Below, piece after piece: positions 35,401 through 47,400 of a stretch of DNA of 64,000 nucleotides. The notes beneath the pieces were generated by a model. It saw only the letters and a list, made by a program, of their open reading frames with translations, was not told the DNA's origin and did no database searches. A program made the position numbers and the translations under genes. The DNA comes from Leuctra nigra. Taxonomy: Eukaryota > Arthropoda > Insecta > Plecoptera > Leuctridae. Position 1 is the first letter of the stretch. The number at the start of each line of letters is the position of its first letter. The stretch is from assembly GCA_934045905.1 (NCBI GenBank), contig OW203767.1, forward strand, positions 17,921,073 through 17,985,072. The letters run 5' to 3'.

Positions 35401-38400
35401 TTGAGGAGCTCACAACCGATGGCTCCCGCACCAACCACAAAGTAATTGAGTTCTTCCAAACGCTTCTGAAAGGAGCTTCCAAATACAGCGGTCTGTCCAT
35501 CATATCGGCTCCCAGTCTCCTTGCAGTCCTCTTCGTGGATCTCGCCTAAGTCACTTGGGAGACATTCAAGGGCGTCGAAGTACAGCCATTGGTCGATGGG
35601 ACTGAACTTTCCCGTGCAGGCTTTGAGAACTTCCTGTGCCACTATGCCACCAATAGCTGCATTCATCGGTCCCAAAGAACCTCTCGAGATCTTGGCAAAT
35701 GTTTTAAGAAGAGAAGAGCCAAGCATTTCACCTCCCCCGTTGTTGGCCATAGCAGAGAAAGTTTTAGCATCGTCATCATTCCAGGGCTTAGGCAAACGTC
35801 CATACTTGTCAGCAAAGCTGTGAAGAGTGGAAAAAGCCCGGTGAAGCAATTTTGGTCGATTTGTCTTTGAATCATCAGTGATAAAAAATTTGGGATTTTT
35901 AATAGATTCTTTTAGGGGCTTGAATTGGATTATTTTTGATGATTTAACCTGAGTAACGTGCCCGCCGCCGAGGTATTCGTAAAAGCTTGAACTGGTGCTA
36001 ATGCAGAATGTAGACGGACTGAAAACGGAAATCTTCTTTACACATCCGTTCAGATCGATCATGCCTTTGACCTCAGAGAAAATGACGTAATCTCCACTCT
36101 CCAACCCATGCTTGGTGTCAAAAACGCACGTGAGTATACCGTCCGTATCTCGGGAGATACCGGCTATCATCAACGAGATCGGATTTTCACCGTTGGTATC
36201 TACTACTTTGAAATCATATCCAAAATCACAGAATACTTGTGCGCAAAGGCCTCGAGTGTCTGCAATGATAAGAGCAATATCGTTGGCTCGAGTCACTTTC
36301 GAGACCCAGAGCTGTTCTGCTGCCGTGCTATCCGTCAAAACGACAACTTTATACTCCATAATAGAACTATCCATCCAAGGGCTGCCAGTAATTACCGTAG
36401 TGGACACATTCCAATTTAATGAAGATAATTGTGACAAGCTAGCCATAGCTCTGCTCTTTCCAATGTCAGATTCGTTTAAATAGAACTGTGAAGACAAATC
36501 CGATGCTGTGCATAAACTATTATCAAAAAGTGCCACCGATCCAACTCCACTAAGAATGGTGTTCTTCGCTACTTCGATGCCTAATCCACCGAGTCCGGAT
36601 ATCAGAACCTTTGTTTTACGCATCTGCTTCATGGCATCAACGCCAAGCACGGCAAGTTGACGAGAGTAAAGACCCTCATCGATGTCAATTTTCCTCTTCT
36701 TCATATTAGAATGCATGATGTGAAGTACAATAGAATTTGTGTAAAAAACTAAATGGAATTGCACAAATGGCAAATCCTTGGAACAGAGGAGAAATATTTT
36801 GTTTTGTCCGGCTTCCTGGAAAAACCTCGAATGTAAGCAAGGTCTACATATCGGCAAGAGTGTTGAACGACGATTCACGCGTAAACAAGGAACTTGACTG
36901 CACTCCAGTGGCTATGTGTTAGTAGAACTAGGAACTAGAGCGTTTTGCTCATTGTAACGCGTTGATAAGCTAGCACTGATACGAGCTATACCTAATACCA
37001 ATGCAACACTTGAAATAAATTGTACCTAATATAACGAATATATTTTACTATGGCAAAGATTTAGGTACTACCAAAATTCATGAATCAAAAATTGATTCTT
37101 ATACATTTTTTATTTCAAATCCATTTGTGATGTCAAAAATATCAAAATCGTATTACTTTTAAAAGTTTGCAAATTATTGACCCTGTCTCTCATTTGAATC
37201 AAAGGAAAACAAACTTTTTCCTGATGGTGGCGGCTGGCTGGTCATTAGTGGAGGGGTGGGGTGGACAGGATGCGACTTGGGTCAACTCAGCAGAGTGTCG
37301 CGCGGCAAGGGTAATAAATAAAATAATAAATTTTTTGATTTGAATATTGCTGAAAAAACATTCCAGGTCGAAATTAGAATGATATTAGTGTGTTCAAAAT
37401 TTCAGCTCGATTAGTCAATCAGTGCGGCCAATTTGGCCGAACAAAAAAAAAAACAGAGAAAGAGGCATAAGAGTTCTGTAGTAACGCTCGCTTAATAATG
37501 GAGGACAATGTCCACATTGTCCTCGAATGTCCTCTACGGAAATACTCTGGGGATCCGAAGGACTTCATCAGCGTAACTCCAGATGTAGTCGAGTGGCTGA
37601 AGAAACTAGACGTTCAGTTGAAATTTTTCTTATAATTATATTGTCGGTACACTACATATTAGCTTTAAGAGGGCTTGGTAGTGAGCGTGGCCTTGACGAG
37701 TTTTTTAATCAATTTTTTTCAATATCTTTTTCCAGTGTAATTGTTAACAAAATAGGGCTATGGACGTGAATTCAGAACAGTTCAATGAAAATAATTTCAT
37801 AGTTTGGAATAAGCTATTAGTTTTATTGTGTCCAACAGGTGTTTAGAACCCGAAAATTACTAAATTTTCGGGTTCTAAACACCTGTTGGACAAAATAAAA
37901 CTAATAACTTATTCCAAACTACGAAATTATTTTCATTGAACTGTTCTGAATTCACGGTTCTAAACACCTGTTGGACAAAATAAAACTAATAACTTATTCC
38001 AAACTATGAAATTATTTTCATTGAACTGTTCTGAATTCACGTCCATAGCCCTATTTTGTTAACAATTACACTGGAAAAAGATATTGATAAAAATGGATTA
38101 AAAAACTCGTCAAGGCCACGCTCACTACCAAGCCGTCTTAAGTCGTACCTAATCTTATTATAATTATCTTTGTACTTGAAAAAACCATACGATAAATAAA
38201 TAAACAGCTCGACACAGAAAAACTATGTTCATCTTTTAGCCGGTTCGAACTCAATGAACAGGGCCAGTTGTTTATGGTTTCCACGATAAACGCGAAATGT
38301 TTAGAAACATGAATTTTCCGTCATATCTTTACGTTTCATACACTCCCGATTCCAAATATATTAGGGATGTGCGAATATTCGATTCAGGCGAAGTATTCGG

Positions 38401-41400
38401 TCAAAGTCGAATAGTGATTTTCTGAAATTCGAATTTCTCGCAAATTTTGTCGGTAAAGTAGCTGAAAACTGTTCTTCCGTCGATAAAGTAGTTCACCAAT
38501 GAGCTATGATTGGATGACGCCCGCCAACCAATCACAGTCCAGCAATGACTTCAAAATTTTTGGAGTTGGCAACACTGCAACCAAGGTCACCACACTCACT
38601 GCTCACGTCACTGATCATCTGTCAGTGTATTTGCGTCATCTTTTTATCTTCTGATTTAGGTTTTGTGTTTGTTTTCTTTCAATTTATTTACTGTGTAAAC
38701 TTCTTTATCATCCATTTGCTGAAGAAACAATAATATTAAACTGAGAGCTGGGCCATCCAGGTTATAATTATGTAGAGATTTCAAGTGTCACGGCATCTTG
38801 CTGGAAATAGGCAATGGCGCGCCATAGGCGCCATAGCTTGATGACGAATTGACAATGAATGTTTATTGTCCTCACTGTGCATTGTTGATTATCCCTCATC
38901 AATGAATAAAGACCCCTTTATACCCTGCCATAGGCAATTTTCATTGAGGATTCCTTAATAAAATCAGGTGGGCAGATGTTTGAACAACAGTAGAATCCAG
39001 TGTTACTTAACCTACAAACCTTTTTGTAGGTGTGATTAGATACAAAAAAATTGGGTAGGTATATCTCTAGTTACCAGTTGTCCAGTAGTAATTGGATAAA
39101 CTGATTGATTTACTTGATTAGTTTGTTAGCTGAGCTAAGTGGTCTGTGATACGGCTATTACAGCGTCCAGTCAGCTTCCAAAACCAATTTGTGAACGCTT
39201 TTTGACATCAGGGGGAATGTGTACATATTCAATAAATATTGTCGAGTAACTATTCGATTAACTATTCGATGAGAAGAGATATTCGACTTCGATATTCGAC
39301 ATTTTCTGGACCAACTATTCGACTTCGACTTTAAAAATCACTATTCGCACACCTCTAAAATATATGTATCTTTTTTCCCGAATTTTCGCGAAATTTGTGT
39401 TTTGACGCGATTTTCACGAATTCTCGGATTTTGTACCAAACCTACGTGTTTTGCAACATTTCCCGATTCCGAGTATATATTTTACAAAAATTTCCTCGAT
39501 CTGTGTCTTAAGTACCACGAAATAGAAAGAATCACACTGTTTTCTTCGTAAGCCAGCTGTCAGTGCCAGCCAAAGAGTGTATGGGGGTGCCAGCTGATTG
39601 GCTGCTGAGCTTTTAATGACGCATCTACATGACCTTGAACAGGGGTGCGCATGCGAACGCGCCGAGTCTCGCTAGTGAGAAGTCGCTCGCGCGTCATATT
39701 TCACACTTATTCTTACAAAAATCATTTTTTTTCCATTTCACCACCAATCGCGAAAATTAACATAATTATCACCACCAATTCACCACTTTCAGAATGTTGA
39801 AAACGAATTTTGGCTTGTTTTATCACCACAAACAGCTGGCTCTGTCAATGAATTTAAACGATGAATGAATGTTTCACATTGAACTGTGTAGACAAGGCTT
39901 AGGCTGGGTAGGACCAACTGGCAACTTTGGATTAAAAGTTCATTATCGATGGTTAGTGGAAATTAGTGAATCTTATTGGCTGTGGAATTAGCGCCAACTT
40001 GATTCATTGGTCAATCATCGATAGTTAACATAATCCAAAGTAGGTCCTACCCGGCCTTAATGCATCACTGAAAGTAAGTAGTTTGCAAAGACATTCACCT
40101 GTTCCGCCGCTTGCCGCTCACACTCCTCCCACTTCCGCTGCCCAGCGGCCAGTGCCTCTTCAGCCCGCTGCTTGGCAGCAAGCGCCGCTGCCACTGCTGT
40201 GTCTACTTCAGCGGCCTGCTGCTTGAGCGTCGTCAGGGTCTGGATGTCGGCAGAGTGAAGCACCACTTCCTGAAAGTGGGCAAAATGTCATTTGTAAAAC
40301 GATTTGATAGGTGGCATTTCATCATTGTGCTAAATATAGTGATGATGATGATGGACAGTCCTGTGCTGTGAATACATAGTAAAAAATTAGTCCATAAAAT
40401 GTACCTACTAATTGTAATTGTAATGTTAGCTACAATTCCACATAGATCGGAAACTCTAAGATGCAAGAGAAAATTCGGACACACAATTTACTTCTTGATA
40501 GTTGTTATCAATTACTTAGCATCAACTTTTTGTAGGGGTGTGCAAATATTCGAAAATTTCGAATACTTCGAAAATATTTGGTTTGAATATTTGATTTGGT
40601 ATTCGAAAATAAAGTATTCAAAATTTCGAATACTTCGAAAATTCGAAAATTTTTGAATAGTTCATGTCTTTTAATTTAAAATAATCCCGCCATATCTCAT
40701 AAGGGAGTGTTTTTCAATGCTGCCAACTGCTGCAAAGTCTAAAACTCCAACCAAAAATAGTCATGGCCGCCATTTTGATTTCGAGGGAATATTATTTGTA
40801 GGTTATTGTTCCTCCAAGTAGGCCTTCCTCATACTCCTTTTGTTTCCTGTCAATTTCATTTTTTGTGATGATTAATGACAAAAATATTATCCTTGCATAT
40901 TACATCATAATCAATACATTTTCACTGTGGCCATCTTTCATTCCTGTCATATGAAAAGAGTTTGGTGTCCAATTATATTTCTTTAATTGACATTATGTAT
41001 TTTTATTTTGGTTCCAATTATTCGATATTCGAAATATTTTTGTCAATTATTCGATATTCGTATTCGAAGTCAAAAATCACTATTCGCACACCCCTAACTT
41101 TTTGGTATTTGTTTCGTCATCTAAGGACTTATCGTAACCAGTAATGCTATTCATAACGAAACCAATTTCTAAAAATAATATGAAAATATTGCGTTTGATC
41201 AGTCTGAGTGTCTGTACAATCAGACTCATACCAACAGAATGAGCTAGCTAGAGCTGTCGGTGCCTCACCTGCGAGTACTTGGCCTCGGCCACTCGAGCCT
41301 GCTCGGCGAGGACCTCCTGCTGCGCCTGAGCCGTCAGCAGACCGGCCCGGGCCTCGGACAGGTCCTGCTCGGCTTGGATCAGCTCCCGAGTCTTGGCGGC

Positions 41401-44400
41401 CAGCTCGGTTCTCACGGCCGACAGGCTGGACATGGTCTCGCTCGGCTTCTCGACGGTCACCACCACGGCAGGCGCCTGAGAAGAGGAAGCATAGACAATC
41501 AGTACAGTAGCAAGGCGCGATATCGTTAACATTTTAAAAGTAGTTTTTTCTTTCTTTTGGATACATTTGCATTCTGATGTGATATGATAACAAATATTCA
41601 AGAATGAAATTACGAAACATCATCGCGATTTATTTTCAATTCACCACCACATGATGAAATTGTCCCTGAAATCCCCCGATTATAATAATAAAATAACTCT
41701 CGATTTCAACAAAATTACAAATTTTTTCATTTATTTAAGATGAGTGGTGAGAATTGTAGAATAGAGATTGTTGATATTTAAAAATGTGATCTCAATCCCT
41801 CGAAAAGGGACCAATTTTTTTACATTATTAAATCGATTGATATCGGAGGCAAACAAGTAATCAAAAAATTGTAGGGCCTATGTGTACATTACATTTTAGG
41901 GGTGGGACTTGACATCGATTTTTCGATTTGACATCGATGTCGAATGATATTTTGAGTTTTGATTCGACATTGATTTGAATTGTTTAATCAAATAATCGTT
42001 TGACATCGTTTAAAAAAATCCGTGAAATTGCGCGCAGTATTGTAGAGCTGGCAACAGTGCCGCGTGCCCCTCAAGATCAGCTGAGTGGCCTGTTTCCGTC
42101 CTTCCTGCATACCGCGTGTACAGTTGTGGGTGGGTTGGTTAGTTGTCGCTTGCCATTTCAGCGCGTATTGTTTTTATTCTCTCGTCAAAGAATGTTTTTA
42201 CGCAAAAAAATAATAATCCCGCCGTGGAGACGAAGTGAATTGTGCAAAGTGTTTGGATTTGAAGTGAACATTACGGGCAACATTGCTAAAGGATGTTGAA
42301 TGCAGACAATGTTATGCTTCACGGGATATATTCCGGCAACAAGTCTAATAAAGCCATGAATTTGCAAATCTGGATTTGCAACGATTTTTTTTCATTAATT
42401 GTTCCCTTTTACATAAATAAATGGTGTAGTTTATTTTATATGAAAACATTACTTTACTACTTCAATCATTTCCTCGTCATTTGTTGCCGAGAGGGGGGTG
42501 TGAGAGGGACATCTCTCGCGCTAGGAACGTGGCCTTGGGTAGACGCAACTGCAGTGTGGCCAAATTTCGCCGTTATTTCGATGTGGCTTATTATTACGAT
42601 ATCAAAATTATTTCGATGTCGAAATTATTTCGATTTGATGTCGAAATTTTCACTTTGACATCGATTTAGCAATTCAAATCGAATCCCAACCCTATTACAT
42701 TTTAACACAACAACACAAAATTAACACCGAAATTTGACTAAATGTCCCCATCTAAAGAAACATAGTCCACCGTATGAAAGCCCCACCCCACATGTTATCC
42801 ACTAAACGAGGTAAGCTGCAAGTGTACCTGCTGCGCCAGTTGCAGCTTCTTGTTCAGCTCGTCGCAGGCGGCCTGCATCTCCGCCGCCTTGCCCTCGGCC
42901 GTCGTCCTGTGGCCGGCGAACTCCGCCGTGATGGCCGCCAGCTGGCGCTCGGCCGTCTCCGAGATCTCGCAGTACTGGCGCGTCTTCTGCTGCGCCAGCG
43001 TCAGCTGCGCCTGGCTCGCGCGCAGCTTGCTCTGCGCCTCCGACACCTCGCGCTCTAGGTCCTTCGTGCGGCGCTCGAGCACCTCGGCAGCTGTTGAAGT
43101 GTAGAAAATACTAAATAGCAATTTGATGATACACTTTTTAAATCAGAAAAATGGCAACAAAAGAATTTATCTTTGAGAATTTTTAAAACCGAATGAAGAA
43201 AACCTACCTAGAAAGCCTACCTACCTACCTACCTGTCTCCAAAAGTTTAACTAGGAAAGTGTTCAAAGAAGCAAGTAGGGGGCCGGTACTTGTCTCAAAT
43301 GCTTGTAAATTTAATTTAAGACGTTAGACATTTAAAACTAGACTGATTAGTGACCGCTCACTGGTGTCTGATTGTATGAGCACCGCCACCCTGCTACGCT
43401 TGTCTATCAGTGCTTCGAATTAAATTTGCAGTATTAGCACAGTCAGTACAACAAAAATCGTTGTTGAGTGGCGATCAACAAATATCTTACTTTATCATTG
43501 AACTCATTCTATAAGAACCAATAGAATCTCAATCGGGGCAGTAGGTACATAGAATAGCTACAGATTGAAATTAGTAGAGGAAGTAGTTCTCACCATAAGT
43601 TAAATTATATTAAATCATTACAATTTTAAGGTAGACATTTACTCTAGCCTAGTAAAACAATATAGCAATAAATATAGGTACCAAAGTCTTTCCGACTTAA
43701 CAAAAGGAGACCATCTAGACGTTCTCGGATGTCCGACTCACTTGTCTTTGTCTCCTTGGACGGCACCGGCACTGTGAGCAGTTCCTTGACCCTCCTGTCC
43801 AGCGCCTCGACCTTGGCGTCCCTCTCCGTGAGTGCCACCCTGGCGCCGGCCAGCTCCTCGGCCGCGCGCGCCGCCAGCGAGCGCTCCTCCTGCAGCGACG
43901 CGCTGGCGGCGGCCATGCGGCGCTCCAGGCCGTCGCGCAGCTCGCGGAACCGGTCCTCCTCCTCCTGCAGCCGGCGGCGCAGCGCGGTGCACTCCTGCGG
44001 CGCAAGCAGATGGGAAAGGTTTTAGTCATTGCACTTGGAACAAACCACAAATATTTATCCAAAATCCTGAACACATACAGAAATAAATAGGTACCTAAGG
44101 AATTCAAAAATAAAGCTCAATTTCTGGAAAATTAATGGATTTTAACAACTTTTAAGTTGTAATAACGCAGATCATAACTAACATAATTTTATAATTATAA
44201 CAATTAACATAATATAACATAATTGAGCCTTGGGGCCGGTCTTTCAATAGTCTGCTAAACCAGTAGTTAAGTTTTAATCGGTCATTTGAGGATTGACATT
44301 GGTTGTTTTGTTGCCATAGCAATAAAGTAGTCCTACTAATTAATTGACTGTTTAAAAGTTAGCAAGGCATTGAAAGACCGGCTCTTAGGCCCGGTTTTTA

Positions 44401-47400
44401 AATACTCTGCTAAAGTTTCAATTAGCTCTAAACAGTTAGTTAGTGGTCATTCTAGGAATGTCATTGGTTGTTGCCATGACAATACAGTCCTAATTAACAG
44501 TTTAAAAGTTAGCAGAGTATTGAAAGACTGGCCCTTGTATGAATTTCTAGAGTCCAGACAGTACAACAGAACAGAAACTAATCGATAGAATGAATGAAAA
44601 AGAAGCACCAAACTAGTACTAAACTTTAGTAAAACTCAATCCGAGTAGTCCTCACAGCTTATTCCTCCAAGCAGCGTATATGAATGACGGTCATCTCACC
44701 TGCACCGAAGCGTCCAGCCTGGCCTCCAGCCGCGCCTGTCCCTCCGACTCCACCCTCTCGAGGCTGTTCTTGATGGCGTCGAGGTTGGACATGAGCAGCG
44801 CCTGGCTCTGGTTGCCGCGGCGAGCCGCCTCGCGCTCCGCCGTCAGGCGCACCTCCGACTCCTTGACCATGCGGTGCTCCTGGCGCAGGTGCTGCAGCGC
44901 CACCTCGGCGCGCGCCGCGTCCTTCTGCGCGCGCAGGGCCTCGTCCTTGAGGTGCGAGATGGACAGCTCGTGCTTGACGATCGTGTCGTTGTAGCACTTG
45001 TTGCGGCCCTCCAGAGCGGTGATCTGCGTCCTGAATGCATAACAACGTCGTCAGTCATCTCGCATCTTCCAAAATATAAATGGCGTAATATCTCAGGAAA
45101 GAGTACTGTATACCTAAGGTGGTTTTTGACTTCAGATATGCATTTGTCTATGTTCAGTAAATATCTTGACAGAATTTCAAGGATTTTTTAAACTTAACGA
45201 ATAAAGAACCTTCCAGAACTAAAATGAGAGTTAATGAGGGTGAAACGATAATTTTTAATTTAATGGTTCTAATATCTAGATCAGATTTCCTATTCTCAAA
45301 TAGAATCTGTCAACAGTGTATATGTATACACTGTATATAACAGTGTCTATCAATGTAATGTAAACATTTACAACAAACTCAAAGAGAGACCAACGCTCCA
45401 CAAGGCGATGAGCGATGAGCGATGACTGTAATAAATGTCTTTCCTCGCACCTCAGGGTGGCCGCGTTGGCCTCCATCGTCTTGAACCGTACGTCGGCGTA
45501 CTCAGCTTGCGCGAGGAGCCGTCCGTTGGAGGTGCGCAGTTCGCGCAGCTCGTCGCGCATCGTCTCGATCTGCTCCTGGAGCTGCAGCTCGTTGGTCTGG
45601 CGCTCGGCGCGGTAGCTGGCGTGCTCCTCGCGGGCCTCCTGGTGCGTTTTGACAGCCTCGGCAAGCTTGGCCTCCAGCTGGGAACATCGAGCGAGAGTCA
45701 CACATTGATACTCACTGAATGTAGAGTGGCTTTGATGATCACTGGGTCACCAGGGAAAGTCATTAAGGTTATAGGTGCCTCCAAAAGCTTAGAAATCTGT
45801 AACAGGTTTAAAGCACAATACGTCAGTAAAATTAAAATATATTTGGTGGACATACAGAACACAAATTTCAAAGTGCGTTGGAACAAATTTAAATGGTCGT
45901 TTACAATGACGGGAAACAAGGCTAGGTACCTACTTACAAAATGAGAGTTCTGTAAATATCACAAGCAGATGCTCCCTGAAAATGATGATTTTCAGAATTG
46001 GATTTGGTGCATTTATGCCCATTTTGGACTATGCTAATAAAGGAGATGGCATTCACTTCAAAATAATGTAAAAAAAAAATTGGTCAACTATTTACAAAAG
46101 CAAAATTAAGATAATTCTTGAGAAGCTTTGTTAATTTGCACTGAGACGGTCAAAAATTCAATAATGGCAGTAGAGGGTTGTCCTTCCTCCCAGAGTTACA
46201 CTCACCTCCTTCACCAGCCTCTCAGCCTCCCTGCTGGCCGGCATGGACCTGACTGGCGACGGCTTGGCGGGGGACGGCGTGCCCGCCTCCTTCTCCCTCG
46301 TCTCGCGCGCGCCCTCGTACAGCTGCTGGTAGACGTCGCGCTGCCGCATCACCTCCTGCATCATCTTCACGTGCTGCTCCTGCTCCACGCGCATCTGCGC
46401 CGAGGCGGCCTCGTACTGCTGCAGCTTGCCCTGGAGACATCACGTACACGCAGGTGATCTCTCGGACATAGCATGACTTTAGAGACTACACATGCTGGAG
46501 TTATTGTGACTTGCTCGTCAATACAGCCAGAGTTGCCGTGATCAAAAAACTCACAAATAAAATACTAAGTAGAACAATATTCCCTGATTTACTGGGGACC
46601 CCAAGTCTTGAAATCGGCATTTTGAAAACGTTCGCGTTTTCTTTGTTTAAAACCAAAAAAAGTTGACAGTTAAGCCTAGCCTTCAATTTTTTCACGTTTT
46701 ATACAATGAAAACGCAAATGGTTTCAAAACACCGATTTCAAGACTTGCACTCCTGCACAAGAAAGTAACTGATCTGACAGATCATGATCTGTCTAGTTAG
46801 GCAAAAGCAGAAGAACAGATCAAACTTGCTGTATAGTATTCGTATCACCTACCAGATCAAACTTTCATTGATCAAAATCTTCAAATCCAAATCAAAACGT
46901 CAAACAATTATAAGTTACAGTGGAACATCTTTTTAGTACGTTTTTGAAGGCACCAGGATAAAAACTTACTAAGTGAAAAACGTAGGTACTATAGAAACAA
47001 TTTAACGTGTGTTCTTATGGGTTGGGGGACCTTTGAAAAAAATTTAGTAGGGTGAAAAACGTATTAAGGAGAAAGAAAGTATCAATGAAAGTACTAAGGA
47101 GGTTCCACTGTATCTATTCATATCAATGCCTCAAATCGAAATTCAATATCTAGTTAGACGTCAATGTCAAATCAAATAACCGACGGAAAGTCCCAACCAA
47201 CCCAATCATCTCTGCACGTACCCTGATCTCCTCCGGCTTCATGTCGGCGTTGGCCTCCTCTATCTCCTCCTGCCGCTTGCTCAGCTCGCGCACGACCGCC
47301 AGGAGGTTCTGGTTCTTGGCCTGCAGCTCCTCGATGTCGGAGAACGCGACGAGGTTGCGCGAGATGACCGTGCCGGAGGCGGTGGTGTCGCCGCCGGCGG

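Noticed and set aside
36705..36878. 58-codon N-terminal extension of the E1 frame
   Set aside because: The extension has no similarity to E1, and ATG 36704 gives the canonical start; the extension is probably 5' UTR.
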